Assembly: GCF_022846655.1 (NCBI RefSeq)
Contig: NZ_AP025667.1
Coordinates: forward strand, 781,001-845,000
Source: Streptomyces seoulensis
GTDB lineage: Bacteria > Actinomycetota > Actinomycetes > Streptomycetales > Streptomycetaceae
Reading direction: 5' to 3'
Length of the DNA stretch: 64,000 bases
Shown: positions 44,335 through 53,703 of the stretch, one piece after another
Layout: each line of letters opens with the position of its first letter
How positions within the stretch are numbered: position 1 is the stretch's first letter
Notes under the pieces: generated by a model
What the model saw: only the letters and a program-made list of their open reading frames with translations
Database searches by the model: none
Told to the model about the DNA's origin: nothing
Program-made: the position numbers and the translations under genes

Positions 44335-46554
44335 TCAGCGGCCCTCGGTGACGGGGAGCGGGCCGGAAGGTTGCGGCACGGACTTCAGCGGCGCCCGGAC
44401 GAGCGCCTCGGCCGCCGACCGCACCGGCCTCGGCGCTCCGGGCGGGACCGCCTCGGGGAGCCCCGCCGGGCGGCCCAGCACCACATGGCGCACGACACGC
44501 TCCGCGGCGTCGCCGTCGTCGTACGGGCAGAAGCGGTCGCGGAACGCGGCCCGCAGCCGGGCCGAGCGGACGCCGCGCCAATGCCCGGAGGCGAACACGT
44601 CGACCACCTCGTCCTCGGTGCGGGCGAGCGGCCCCGGAGGCCGGGCGAGCAGGTCGACGTAGGCACCCCTGACCGCGCGGAAGGTGTCCCAGTCCCCGGT
44701 GTGCACCACCACCGGGCGGTCCAGCCCGGCGTAGTCGAACATCAGCGGCGAGAAGTCGGTGAGCAGCGCGTCCGAGGCCAGGCACAGGGACGGCAGGTCC
44801 GGATGCGCGGAGACGTCGACGAGCCGGGCCCCCGCACGCGGCGGGTCGGCGAGGGGAGCGCGGGTCAGGACGGTGAACCGGGGGCCGAGCCGCCCGGCCA
44901 GCCGCTCCGGGTCCAGCGGCGGGGTCTGGGTGCGCCGGTGGTCGCGGTGCGCGGGCACGTACAGCACGGCGATCGCCCCCTCCGGCACGCCCAGCGACGC
45001 GCGCAGCCGGGCCACGTCGGCCGAACCGGCCCGCTGGAAGGCGTCGTTGCGCGGACAGCCGTACTCCAGCGTGGTGTACGCGCCCGGGTGGACCCGCTCC
45101 CGGGTCAGGGTGGAGTGCCGGTTGCCGGAGAGCACGTAGTCCCACTGGTCGACCTCGCGCAGTTGCCCGGCGAAGTCCGTGTCCCGGGCGACCGCCGGGC
45201 GTTCCTGGAGGTCGAGGCCGGTGTGGCCGAGCGGGGTGCCCTGGTGGGTCTGCACGAAGACCTGGCCGGGGCGCTTGACCAGGCCGGGGCCGAAACCGGC
45301 GTTGTGCACCAGGTACTTGGAGCGGGCCAGCGCCGTCCAGTGGGCGGCCGTGCCGGGCCGCAGACCGGCCGGGCCGCCGAGCCAGGCGGTGCGGATGTGC
45401 GGGGCGTGCGCGTGGAAGGCCGCCCGCAGCGCGCTCGGGTCGCAGCCGTGGTCCGGGCCCGGCCGGGCGGCGAACAGCGCGCGGTCGGTGCGCAGCGGCA
45501 GACGGCGCTGGATCCGGTAGTGCAGGCGCAGGCCGGCCGCCCGCAGCGCCCGCGTCCACCGCTTCGCCGCCGCGCGCGTGTGGCGCCTGAGCGCGGCCGC
45601 CAGGCGCAGGACGCGGAAGGTGCGGTGCAGACCGAGCCGGACCAGGGTGCGCCGGAGGCCGGGGGGCGCGGGGGTACCGGGGGTGCGGTGGCGGCGGCAG
45701 TGGGCGCGGGCCCGGCGCAGGAACGCGGCGCGGCTGCCGCGCGGCAGCCGGTCGGGGCGGGTGGCGACGGTGGCGAGGTGGTCGAGCATCCGGGCGAACA
45801 ACTCGGGCCGCCAGCACTCGAGTTCCGGGCGCTCCGCGAGGTGGGCGAAGACCCGGTCGTACTGGTCGAACACGTCGAAGTGGCGGGGGCTGGTGGTGCG
45901 CAGGATGCTGCCCCGGCGGCGCTGGCGGTAGTGCACGCAGACCCGGTCCAGCGTGGCGATCGACCCGGCCGTCATCAGCGCCGGGAAGGTCCACGGGGTG
46001 TCCTCGTAGAAGCCCGGCGGGAAGGTGAGGCCCTCGCGGGTGACGAACTCCCTGCGGTACGCCTTGTTCCACGCCACCATCAGCACCCGCAGCAGCCCCG
46101 GCCGGTCGGCCAGGGTGAAGGGGGCCGGGCCGTCCTCGGTGAGCCGGTCCGCGAGCCGGTTGCGCAGGGTGGTGCCGTCCCAGTGGGTGCGGGCGTAGTC
46201 GAAGACCAGGACGTCCGGCTCGCCCGTGCGCTCGATACGGTCCGCGACGGCCCGCAGCGTGTGCGGGGTGAGGGTGTCGTCGCCGTCGAGGAAGAGCAGG
46301 TAGTCACCGGCCGCCTCGGCCAGCCCCGCGTTGCGGGCCGGGCCCAGACCGGCGTTCTCCGCGAGGTGCACGGCCCTCACCCGGGGGTCGCGGGCCGCGT
46401 ACTCGTCGATGATCGCGCCGCAGCCGTCCGGCGAGCGGTCGTCCACCGCGATCAGCTCGAAGTCCGGGTACGACTGGGTGAGCACCGAGTCCAGGCACTC
46501 GGCGAGGTACGCCTGTACCTCGTACGCGGGGACGATGACGCTGAACCTGGGCAA
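44335..46554 (-). CDS. GT2 / TagF-like fusion (paralogue 4) with altered phosphotransferase site
   Basis: A 739-residue protein starting at a TTG (MPRFSVIVPAYEV). The GT-A domain is intact (AVDDRSPDGCG, DGDD near 90-93, EDTPWTFP). In the TagF-like domain the first motif is THQGTPLGHTG (Gln for His and Gly for Lys), the segment that is LRAHYFY elsewhere is LTRAPLAD with no His, and the last motif is TDFSPLMFDYAGLDRP. The phosphotransferase half may therefore be inactive or have a new role, leaving the sugar-transferase half. It is closest to paralogue 2 in its first half. First gene of the three-gene minus-strand run. Confidence 0.8.
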   Translation of the reverse strand: MPRFSVIVPAYEVQAYLAECLDSVLTQSYPDFELIAVDDRSPDGCGAIIDEYAARDPRVRAVHLAENAGLGPARNAGLAEAAGDYLLFLDGDDTLTPHTLRAVADRIERTGEPDVLVFDYARTHWDGTTLRNRLADRLTEDGPAPFTLADRPGLLRVLMVAWNKAYRREFVTREGLTFPPGFYEDTPWTFPALMTAGSIATLDRVCVHYRQRRRGSILRTTSPRHFDVFDQYDRVFAHLAERPELECWRPELFARMLDHLATVATRPDRLPRGSRAAFLRRARAHCRRHRTPGTPAPPGLRRTLVRLGLHRTFRVLRLAAALRRHTRAAAKRWTRALRAAGLRLHYRIQRRLPLRTDRALFAARPGPDHGCDPSALRAAFHAHAPHIRTAWLGGPAGLRPGTAAHWTALARSKYLVHNAGFGPGLVKRPGQVFVQTHQGTPLGHTGLDLQERPAVARDTDFAGQLREVDQWDYVLSGNRHSTLTRERVHPGAYTTLEYGCPRNDAFQRAGSADVARLRASLGVPEGAIAVLYVPAHRDHRRTQTPPLDPERLAGRLGPRFTVLTRAPLADPPRAGARLVDVSAHPDLPSLCLASDALLTDFSPLMFDYAGLDRPVVVHTGDWDTFRAVRGAYVDLLARPPGPLARTEDEVVDVFASGHWRGVRSARLRAAFRDRFCPYDDGDAAERVVRHVVLGRPAGLPEAVPPGAPRPVRSAAEALVRAPLKSVPQPSGPLPVTEGR

Positions 46555-46645
46555 GGCACATCCATGGGTCGGTCGGCGCGGGCCTTCTGCCCGGCAACGG
46601 CCTTACGGATGACTTGGTTACGGCCCCTACGGCATACGGGGGACA

Positions 46646-46674
46646 CCCGAGGGAGTCCGCATGACTCCCTCGGG
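46646..46674 (-). terminator. Hairpin terminator after the sugar ABC importer operon
   Basis: CCCGAGGGAGTC (46646-46657) and GACTCCCTCGGG (46663-46674) pair perfectly over 12 bases around a 5-base loop, 20 bases beyond the last permease gene. Confidence 0.85.
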
Positions 46675-46694
46675 CAACATCGCGGCGGACACGG

Positions 46695-47612
46695 CTACTT
46701 GACCGCTCCTGCCATGACCCCGGACACGAACTGGCGCTGGAAGGCGAAGAACACGGCCAGCGGGATCACCATCGACAGGAAGGCGCCGGGCGCGAGCACG
46801 TCGATGTTGTTGCCGAACTGCCGTACCTGGGTCTGGAGTGCCACCGTGATGGGCTGGGAGCCGGACTTGGTGAAGACCAGCGCCACCAGCATGTCGTTCC
46901 ACACCCAGAGGAACTGGAAGATGCCGAGGCTGGCGATGGCGGGCGCGGCGAGCGGCATCACCACCCGTGCGAACAGCCGGAGTTCGCCCGCGCCGTCCAG
47001 CCGGGCCGCCTCCAGCAGCTCGCGCGGGATCTCCGCGAAGAAGTTCCGCAGCAGGAACACCGCGAAGGGCAGCCCGAACCCGATGTGGAACAGCACCACG
47101 CCCAGGATCGAGCCGAACAGCCCGACCTTGCCGAACAGTTCGGCGATCGGGATGAGCGCCACCTGCACCGGCACCACCAGCAGCGCGACCACGCCGAGGA
47201 ACCACCAGTCGCGGCCGGGGAACTCCATCCACGCGAACGCGTAGGCCGCCAGGGAGCCGATCACCACCACGCCCACCGTCGCCGGGACCGTGATCAGCAC
47301 GGTGTTGACCAGCGAGTGGGTGATGTCGCCGTTCTCCAGCAGCTTGCCGTAGCTCTCGAAGGTGAGTTTGGACGGCTCGGTGAACACCGTCCACCAGCCG
47401 CTCGCGCTCATGTCCTCCGGCGAGCGCAGCGAGGAGATCAGCAGCCCGACCGTCGGCACCAGCCAGAACAGGGCCACCACGACCAGGACGAACCGGACCA
47501 GTCCGCCGCCCAGCCCCTCCACCAGCCGGGCGCCCAGTGAGCGCCGGCCCCGCACGGTGTCCTTGGCGGGCAGCTCGCGCATCCGTCCCGCGCTCTCGGT
47601 GTGCGTGCTCAT
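46695..47612 (-). CDS. Carbohydrate ABC importer permease, MalG type
   Basis: A 305-residue permease with six helices and the cytoplasmic EAA loop (EAARLDGAGELRLFARVVMP) that docks on the ATPase. This is the CUT1-family MalG-like subunit. Its ATG overlaps the stop of the MalF-like gene (ATGA). No ATP-binding subunit lies nearby; Streptomyces CUT1 importers commonly share the MsiK ATPase encoded elsewhere. The sugar is unknown. Confidence 0.9.
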   Translation of the reverse strand: MSTHTESAGRMRELPAKDTVRGRRSLGARLVEGLGGGLVRFVLVVVALFWLVPTVGLLISSLRSPEDMSASGWWTVFTEPSKLTFESYGKLLENGDITHSLVNTVLITVPATVGVVVIGSLAAYAFAWMEFPGRDWWFLGVVALLVVPVQVALIPIAELFGKVGLFGSILGVVLFHIGFGLPFAVFLLRNFFAEIPRELLEAARLDGAGELRLFARVVMPLAAPAIASLGIFQFLWVWNDMLVALVFTKSGSQPITVALQTQVRQFGNNIDVLAPGAFLSMVIPLAVFFAFQRQFVSGVMAGAVK

Positions 47613-48952
47613 CGCCGGCCCTCCCGCCGCAGCCTGCGGATGTTGAACAGCATCACCGGGATCACCAGCAGCAGCAGGAACACCGCGATGGCGCTGGCCA
47701 CCCCGGGCCGCCCCTCGGAGAAGCCCTTGCGGTACAGCTCCAGCGCCAGCACGTTCGCGTCGTCCTGGGACGAGCCCGGCGCGATGATGTAGACGAGGTC
47801 GAACACCTTCAGCACGTTGATCATCAGGGTGACGGCGACGACCGCGAGCACCGGCGCCAGCAGCGGCACGGTGACCTTGCGGAACACCTGCCACTCACTG
47901 GCACCGTCCACCCGTGCCTGCTCCAGCAGTTCCCTCGGCACCCCGGCGAGCCCCGCCGCGATCAGCACCATGGCGAAGCCCGCCCACATCCAGACGTAGG
48001 AGCCGATGATCGCCGGGGTGACCAGGGCCGGGCCGAGCCAGTCCACGCCGTTGTAGGGCTCCTTGAAGTTGTCGGCGGGGAGCCGGAGCCGAGCCCCGTC
48101 CGCCGAGGCGGGCAGGGTGAAGGTGCCGTCACCGGCCGCCTCGGCGGAGGCCACCACCTTGCCGTCCTTCACGGCCTCGACCCGCATCCCGGCGTACCCG
48201 ACCTCGGCCGGGTCCGGGGCGCCGAGCCGGCCGACGCCCTTGCCGCGGGTGAAGTCCTGCCAGACGGTGCCGGTGACCTTCCCCGGCTCCGGCCGGGCGG
48301 CGGCCGCCCGCTTCACGTCGCCGGGCAGCTTGTCGGGGGCCACGCCGACCATCGGCAGCGCGACCGGACTGCCCGCCCGCACCGGCTCCTTGGTGACGAA
48401 GGCGCCGTCCTGTCCGACCAGCGGCGACTCGCGGCCGGGGTGCGCCTTGGGGAACGCCGACGACTGGGCGAAGCTGTCGTGCACCCCGACCCACACCGCG
48501 TTGGCGACCCCCTTGTCCGGGTCCTGGTCGTACACCAGCCGGAAGATGATCCCGGCCGCCAGCATCGAGATCGCCATCGGCATGAAGACGACCAGCTTGA
48601 ACGCGGTTCCCCAGCGCACCCGTTCGGTCAGCACGGCGAAGACCAGGCCGAGCGCGGTGGAGACGGTGGGCGCGAACACCACCCAGATCACGTTGTTCTT
48701 CAGCGCCGTACGGATGCCGTCGTCCGTGAACAGCGCCTTGTAGTTGTCGAATCCGGCGAACTGGTCACCCGAGGAGTCGTAGAGACTGCGGACGACCGAG
48801 TACCCGATCGGGTAGAGCACGAGCGCGCCGAGCAGCACCAGGGCGGGCAGCAGGAACAGCGCCGCCACCGCCCTGCGGGTCCCGGTCACGCTCCTGCGGC
48901 TCTTCGGCGCGGCCGGGCCCGGAGGGGACCCGGCCGCCGTGGCCGATGCCAT
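47609..48952 (-). CDS. Carbohydrate ABC importer permease, MalF type, with inserted outside domain
   Basis: A 447-residue permease, longer than the usual ~300. Helices 1-3 are followed, after FRLVYDQDPDKGVANAVWV, by an insert of ~140 residues (about 165-300) predicted to lie outside the membrane; its end (VEAVKDGKVVASAEAAGDG, then FTLPASADGARLRLP) looks like a carboxypeptidase-regulatory-type beta-sandwich. The remaining helices and EAA loop EQARVDGASEWQVFRKVTVP are normal. MalF of E. coli also has a large outside loop that contacts the binding protein, so the insert may do the same. Coupled to the MalG-like gene. Confidence 0.88.
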   Translation of the reverse strand: MASATAAGSPPGPAAPKSRRSVTGTRRAVAALFLLPALVLLGALVLYPIGYSVVRSLYDSSGDQFAGFDNYKALFTDDGIRTALKNNVIWVVFAPTVSTALGLVFAVLTERVRWGTAFKLVVFMPMAISMLAAGIIFRLVYDQDPDKGVANAVWVGVHDSFAQSSAFPKAHPGRESPLVGQDGAFVTKEPVRAGSPVALPMVGVAPDKLPGDVKRAAAARPEPGKVTGTVWQDFTRGKGVGRLGAPDPAEVGYAGMRVEAVKDGKVVASAEAAGDGTFTLPASADGARLRLPADNFKEPYNGVDWLGPALVTPAIIGSYVWMWAGFAMVLIAAGLAGVPRELLEQARVDGASEWQVFRKVTVPLLAPVLAVVAVTLMINVLKVFDLVYIIAPGSSQDDANVLALELYRKGFSEGRPGVASAIAVFLLLLVIPVMLFNIRRLRREGRR

Positions 48953-48959
48953 GACCGGA

Positions 48960-50336
48960 TCAGCCCTTGTTCCCGTACGCGGCCGCCGCGTCCTTCTCCA
49001 GCCTGGCCTGGGTGCCCGCGACGTCCTTCGGGTTCTTCAGGAAGTCCTGGAGGTCCTTCCACTCGCCCTTGCCCGGCGTGCCGCCGAACGCCTGCGGCGC
49101 CTGGTCGGACATGTCGAAGCGGAAGTCGTCGCCGGACTTGATCAGCGCCTTGGCGATGGTGCGCTGGGTCTCGTTCGGGTACGCCGACTCCGCCACGTTC
49201 TTGTTGGGCGAGAGATAGCCGCCGAGCTTGGCCTGCACGGTCGCCGCGTCCGGGGAAGCGAGGAAGGTCGCCAGCGCCTGGGCCGCCTTGGAGTCCTTGA
49301 GGATCACCGCGGCGTCACCGCCGGAGACCACCGGCGCGGTCGAGCCGACCGCCGGGAACGGGAACACCTTGGCGTCCGTGCCCACCTTCGCCTTGGTCTC
49401 ACCGATGTTGACCTGCGCGAAGTCGCCCTCGAAGACCATGCCCGCCTTCGGCTGGTCGCCGCCGGTGAAGGTCTGGGTCACCGAGGCCGGGAACTCGGTC
49501 TGGAGCGCGCCGTCCGCGCCGCCCGCCACGTAGTCCTTCTTGCCCCAGACCTGGGCGAGCGTGGTGAGCGCCTGCTTCACCGAGGGGTCGGTCCACTTGA
49601 TCTCGTGCTTGGCGAGCTGGTCGTACTTCTCCGGACCGGCCTGGGAGAGGTAGACGTTCTCGAACCAGTCCGTCAGCGTCCAGCCGTCCGCGCCGCCCAC
49701 CGAGAAGGGGGTGACACCGGAGTCGTACACCGCCTGCGCGGTGGTCAGCAGCTCGGGCCAGGTCCCCGGCGCCTTGGCGCCCGCGTTCTCGAAGACCGCC
49801 GAGTTGTACCAGATCAGGGACTTGTTGGCGGCCTTGTAGTAGACGCCGTACGGCTTGCCGTCGACCGCGCCGATGTCCTGCCAGCCCTGCGAGTAGTTCT
49901 TCTTCAGTTCCTTCACGGCCTCCGGGCCGAGCGGCTTGGCCCACTTCTTCTCGACCGCCTGCTTGATCGCGCCCGGCTGCGGCAGCATCGCCACGTCCGG
50001 CGGCTGCCCGCCCGCGATCTTGGAACCGAGGAAGTTGATGATCGGGTCCTGGGCGGGTACGAACGTCACCTCGGCGCCCGTGCGCTTCTCGAACTCCGCG
50101 AGGACCTTCTTGAAGTTCTCCTGCTCGGTCCCGGTCCAGACAGCGGCGACCTCGAGTCGGGCGCCGTCCAGCTTCGGCAGGTTCACGGTCGAGCCGGTGG
50201 CCCCGCCGCCTTCCTCGCCGTCCTTCTTCCCGCCGTCGCCGCCGGAGCAGGCGGTGAGCGCCAGAGCCCCCGCCAGCAGTGCGGCGAGGGCGGTGCCGGC
50301 CCGATGCCCTCGAATGGTGTCGCTCGGCTTGCGCAT
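48960..50336 (-). CDS. Extracellular sugar-binding lipoprotein of the ABC importer
   Basis: A 458-residue solute-binding protein of family 1 with a lipoprotein signal peptide and lipobox LALTAC (Cys30), followed by a Gly/Asp linker. The core is a two-lobe binding fold (LEVAAVWTGTEQENFKKVLAEFEKRTG quoted in part: AVWTGTEQENFKKVL) typical of CUT1 oligosaccharide-binding proteins. GGGGAAG precedes the ATG. It is the first gene of the operon, 7 bases before the MalF-like gene. The ligand cannot be told from sequence. Confidence 0.92.
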   Translation of the reverse strand: MRKPSDTIRGHRAGTALAALLAGALALTACSGGDGGKKDGEEGGGATGSTVNLPKLDGARLEVAAVWTGTEQENFKKVLAEFEKRTGAEVTFVPAQDPIINFLGSKIAGGQPPDVAMLPQPGAIKQAVEKKWAKPLGPEAVKELKKNYSQGWQDIGAVDGKPYGVYYKAANKSLIWYNSAVFENAGAKAPGTWPELLTTAQAVYDSGVTPFSVGGADGWTLTDWFENVYLSQAGPEKYDQLAKHEIKWTDPSVKQALTTLAQVWGKKDYVAGGADGALQTEFPASVTQTFTGGDQPKAGMVFEGDFAQVNIGETKAKVGTDAKVFPFPAVGSTAPVVSGGDAAVILKDSKAAQALATFLASPDAATVQAKLGGYLSPNKNVAESAYPNETQRTIAKALIKSGDDFRFDMSDQAPQAFGGTPGKGEWKDLQDFLKNPKDVAGTQARLEKDAAAAYGNKG

Positions 50337-50483
50337 CACTTCCCCGTTCGTCGTTCTCCGTTGAACGCCTGAACTCTGCTTGTGCGCTCCGGTGTACGCC
50401 GGGCCGCCCCGGTGCGGCAAGAGCACCCGCAGGGTCCGGCCACGCATCGTGACCGGCTCGTGATCATCGGGGTATGCGCGCCT

Positions 50484-50504
50484 GGCACCGGAGACCCCGG
50501 TGCC
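50484..50504 (-). terminator. Hairpin after the FHA-FtsK gene
   Basis: GGCACCGG (50484-50491) and CCGGTGCC (50497-50504) pair perfectly over 8 bases, 8 bases beyond the stop of the minus-strand gene at 50512. Confidence 0.6.
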
Positions 50505-50511
50505 CCGACGG

Positions 50512-53500
50512 TCACAGCAGCGAGGGCACCTGACCGGCCGACACCTGCCGGGCCGCCCGCTCCACCGCGCTCGCCAGCAGGGCCAGGTCGGTGGGGCCGT
50601 TGCCCAGCTCGCGCACCGGGCGCCGGGCCGGGGGGTCGCCCATCCGCTGCCAGTCCAGCGGCAGCACCGTCGGCCGCTGGGTCGCGGTGCGCGGGATACG
50701 GCCCGTCACCCGGCCGCCCTGCACCCCGGTGACCCGGCCGTCCGGGTACGCCAGCACGCCGCGCCCCGGCGCCGGTTCGCCCTCCGCGCCCCGCTCCGCG
50801 GGGCCCGTACCGCGCCCGCCGGAGGGGGCGTCCAGCGTCACCCGCAGCGTGGCCCGCCGCGCCGGCTCCGTCTCCGCCGCACGGCCGCCCGTGCCGGACG
50901 CGGCCACCAGGTGCACGCCGAGCCGCTCGCCCTCGCGGGCCACCGCCTCCAGCGCCCGCATCACCGACCCCGCGGCGGGGCGGCCCGGCGAACCCAGCGC
51001 CGGGGAGACCAGCGCGTCCAGGTCGTCGACGACCACCACCAGCCGGGGCAGCGGAGGCGCCGCCTCGGTGTGCTGCCGGGCGGCGCCGGGCCGCAGCCGC
51101 AGCGTGGAGCTGGGCGGCGTCTCCAGGTCGCCGTCGCCCGCGCCGCGGCCGCCGGAGCCGCGCTGGGCGACCATCCGGCCGGACACCTCGTGCCCGGTGT
51201 GCCAGTGCGCGAAGTCGGTCAGCCCGACCAGCTCCGACCGCCGCTTCAGCTCCGCGCTCAGCGACTGCGCGAACTCCCGCATGCGCACGGGGTCGTTGGC
51301 GATCAGGTGGGTCGTCACATGCGGTACGTCGGTACACGACCGCAGGCCCTCGCCGACCCCGGCGGCCGTGCCGACGCCGTCCCGGCCGTCGATCAGCACC
51401 ATGCCGAGCCGGTCCGGGCGCTCGGCGGCGGCCAGCGACGCCACCACCGCCCGCAGCATTTCCGTACGGCCGCTGCCGGGCGGCCCCTCGACGAGCAGAT
51501 GCGGACCGTCGGCCACCAGGTCGGCGGTCACCGGGCCGCGCGGACCGGCGCCCAGTACCGCGCGGGCCCGGCCGCCCAGCGACTCGGTGTCGTCGGCCGC
51601 GTCCGCCCAGCGGGCCATCAGCGAGGCCGGGGTGGCCCGGGCCAGCCCGAGTTCGTCCAGCAGCCGGGCCGACAGCGGCAGCGGCACCGCCACGCGCGGG
51701 TGCCGGTCGTCGGCCGGGGTGTCCGGGCGCAGCGGGGCGAGCGCCCGCGCGAACCGTTCCGCCCAGGCCCCCGACACCGCGTCCACGGCGGCGAGCGTGC
51801 CCGGCCCCACCGGACCGGTCGGCGCCACCCGCATCAGCCGCAGCGCGGTGGCCACGTCGCCGCTGAGCAGCGCCACCGCCCCGCACTCCCGGAAGGTGGG
51901 CGTCGCCGCGCAGGCCGCCTCGTAGGTGGCGGTGAGAGGGGAGGCGGGGGAGGCGGGCGCCGTCTCGGCCAGGCACACCACGTGCACCCCGGCCCGCGGC
52001 CCGCTCAGCGCCAGCCGCGCCACGTCCTCCCGCAGCGCCGACCCGCCGGGATCGCCGTCCACCACGACCACCGTGTAGGGCCCCGGGTGCCCGTGCGGGC
52101 CGTGCCGGAAGGCGGCGGGGTCCGAACCGCTCTCGACGCGGCGCAGCAGTTCCCCGGTACGGGCCGCCGCCTGCTCGCGGTCGTAGGCCAGCAGCAGCCG
52201 GCAGTCCTGGCCGTGCCCCGGCCGCACGTGCGGCAGCCAGCCCAGCCACGACCACTCGGCCGTGCGCTCCTCCGCCGAGCGGGAGCGGTCCGCGCTGATC
52301 AGCACGATCTCCAGCAGATCGGGGGAGTGCAGCGCGGCGAGCTGGGCCAGCACCGCGCGGGCCAGCCCCGCCAGCCGGGGGCGCGGACCGGCCAGGCCCA
52401 GCGCGCCCGCCTCGCGCAGCGCGGTCGTCACCGGCACCGCGAGCAGCGCCGAGCCGTCGGGCCCGGTCCGGTCGGCCGTGCCGAGCCGCACCGCCAGCGC
52501 CTCCGGGTGCCCCGGTCCCCGGTCCCACAGCCGGGGGCCCGGACCCAGCGCCGTCAGCAGCAGCGCGGCCGGGTCGGGCCAGGTCTCCGGGCGCCGGAAC
52601 ACCTCGGGCACGGCGACGGGGGGCGCCTCGGCGTACGGGGCCGGGTCGTCCTGGACGTCCTCGCCGCGTGTGCCGGTCAGCTTGCGCGCCCAGGCGCCGA
52701 TACCGCCCCGGCGCCGGGCGGCGGGGATGTCGGTGCCCCGGACGGGGGTGCCCTTACGGGTGGGGGAGTCCAGTTCGTCGGGGTGCGGCTGGTCGGGCCG
52801 GTGACCGGCGTGGGTGTCGTGCTCCTCGTACCGGCCGGCGGAAGGGCCGGCGGGCCGGCTCTCGATGCGGGGCGCCCGGCCCTGCCCGGGTACCGCCGCC
52901 CGCTCGGTGCGCTCGGCGCCGACCCGTCCGGCCGTGCCGTACACGTGCCCGGTCGGGCCGTCCGGTGCCGTCGCGTCCGGGGCCGGGGCGGCGTCGGGGG
53001 TGTTCCAGGCGTCGGCGTCCGGGTCGTCCCCGAGAGGCACCCGGACACAGCCCTCCCCGTCCGCGACCGTGCGCACGCGGGCGGCGGGTCCCCCCGACGG
53101 GGTGACCCTGAGCGCGGATTCACCGAGGCGGAGCAGGCCGCCCGCCGGGAAGCGCAGCGGGCGGTCGGTGACGCGGGCGCCGTCCAGCGTGGTGCCGTTG
53201 GTGGAGTCGAGGTCGGTCACCGTGACCCGGCCCTCGGCGGTGACCGTGACCGCGCAGTGCAGCCGGGACACGTCCGGGTCGTCCAGGGGTACGTCGGCGT
53301 CGGCGGAGCGGCCGACCGTTATCCGGCCGCCGTGCAGCAGATGGACCCCGCCCGCGTCCGGGCCCGCGACCACGTGGAGCTGGGTCGGGGCGTCGTCCAG
53401 CTCGGGATGCGGCTCGGGGGCCGCCGGGGCGCCCAGGGACAGCACCGCGCCGTCGACCAGCGGGGGCTCACCGAGGGTGTGGCGGCGCGGGTCGAGGCGG

Positions 53501-53703
53501 TCCGCGCCCGCGTACAGCACCACCTGGGCGCCGCCGCTCTCCCGGCCCGCCCCGCTCTCGCCGGTGACCGCCGAGGCCAGCGCGGGCGCCACCGACGCCA
53601 GCTCGGTGCCCGTGGGCGCCGTGACCAGCACGTCGCGCGTCGCGGCGCCACCCCGCCTCGGGGACGCGCCCTGCGGATCTACGACGGTCAGCCGGATCTG
53701 CAT
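50512..53703 (-). CDS. FHA-domain FtsK/SpoIIIE-type ATPase
   Basis: A ~1063-residue soluble protein starting MQIRLTVVDP. Residues ~106-200 form an FHA domain with the phospho-threonine contacts GRS (131-133), SRLH (146-149) and STNG (167-170). A Pro/Gly-rich linker is followed by a tandem FtsK/SpoIIIE ATPase region. Its clear P-loop, GPPGSGRT at 740-747, has Arg746 in place of the catalytic Lys, and LVVVVDDLDALV is the Walker B. No membrane helices are seen, unlike EccC of type VII secretion. Divergent from the kinase genes pkaA/pkaB, whose products it may recognise. A start at 53853 is possible but has no better ribosome site. Confidence 0.82.
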   Translation of the reverse strand: MQIRLTVVDPQGASPRRGGAATRDVLVTAPTGTELASVAPALASAVTGESGAGRESGGAQVVLYAGADRLDPRRHTLGEPPLVDGAVLSLGAPAAPEPHPELDDAPTQLHVVAGPDAGGVHLLHGGRITVGRSADADVPLDDPDVSRLHCAVTVTAEGRVTVTDLDSTNGTTLDGARVTDRPLRFPAGGLLRLGESALRVTPSGGPAARVRTVADGEGCVRVPLGDDPDADAWNTPDAAPAPDATAPDGPTGHVYGTAGRVGAERTERAAVPGQGRAPRIESRPAGPSAGRYEEHDTHAGHRPDQPHPDELDSPTRKGTPVRGTDIPAARRRGGIGAWARKLTGTRGEDVQDDPAPYAEAPPVAVPEVFRRPETWPDPAALLLTALGPGPRLWDRGPGHPEALAVRLGTADRTGPDGSALLAVPVTTALREAGALGLAGPRPRLAGLARAVLAQLAALHSPDLLEIVLISADRSRSAEERTAEWSWLGWLPHVRPGHGQDCRLLLAYDREQAAARTGELLRRVESGSDPAAFRHGPHGHPGPYTVVVVDGDPGGSALREDVARLALSGPRAGVHVVCLAETAPASPASPLTATYEAACAATPTFRECGAVALLSGDVATALRLMRVAPTGPVGPGTLAAVDAVSGAWAERFARALAPLRPDTPADDRHPRVAVPLPLSARLLDELGLARATPASLMARWADAADDTESLGGRARAVLGAGPRGPVTADLVADGPHLLVEGPPGSGRTEMLRAVVASLAAAERPDRLGMVLIDGRDGVGTAAGVGEGLRSCTDVPHVTTHLIANDPVRMREFAQSLSAELKRRSELVGLTDFAHWHTGHEVSGRMVAQRGSGGRGAGDGDLETPPSSTLRLRPGAARQHTEAAPPLPRLVVVVDDLDALVSPALGSPGRPAAGSVMRALEAVAREGERLGVHLVAASGTGGRAAETEPARRATLRVTLDAPSGGRGTGPAERGAEGEPAPGRGVLAYPDGRVTGVQGGRVTGRIPRTATQRPTVLPLDWQRMGDPPARRPVRELGNGPTDLALLASAVERAARQVSAGQVPSLL

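Noticed and set aside
42008..46072. Single minus-strand open frame of 1354 codons joining two TagF-like genes
   Set aside because: The upstream two-thousand bases are the shadow of paralogue 4 in another frame (composition Pro/Arg/Gly-rich, no family motifs); the real gene begins at the conserved MPRFS start at 44209.
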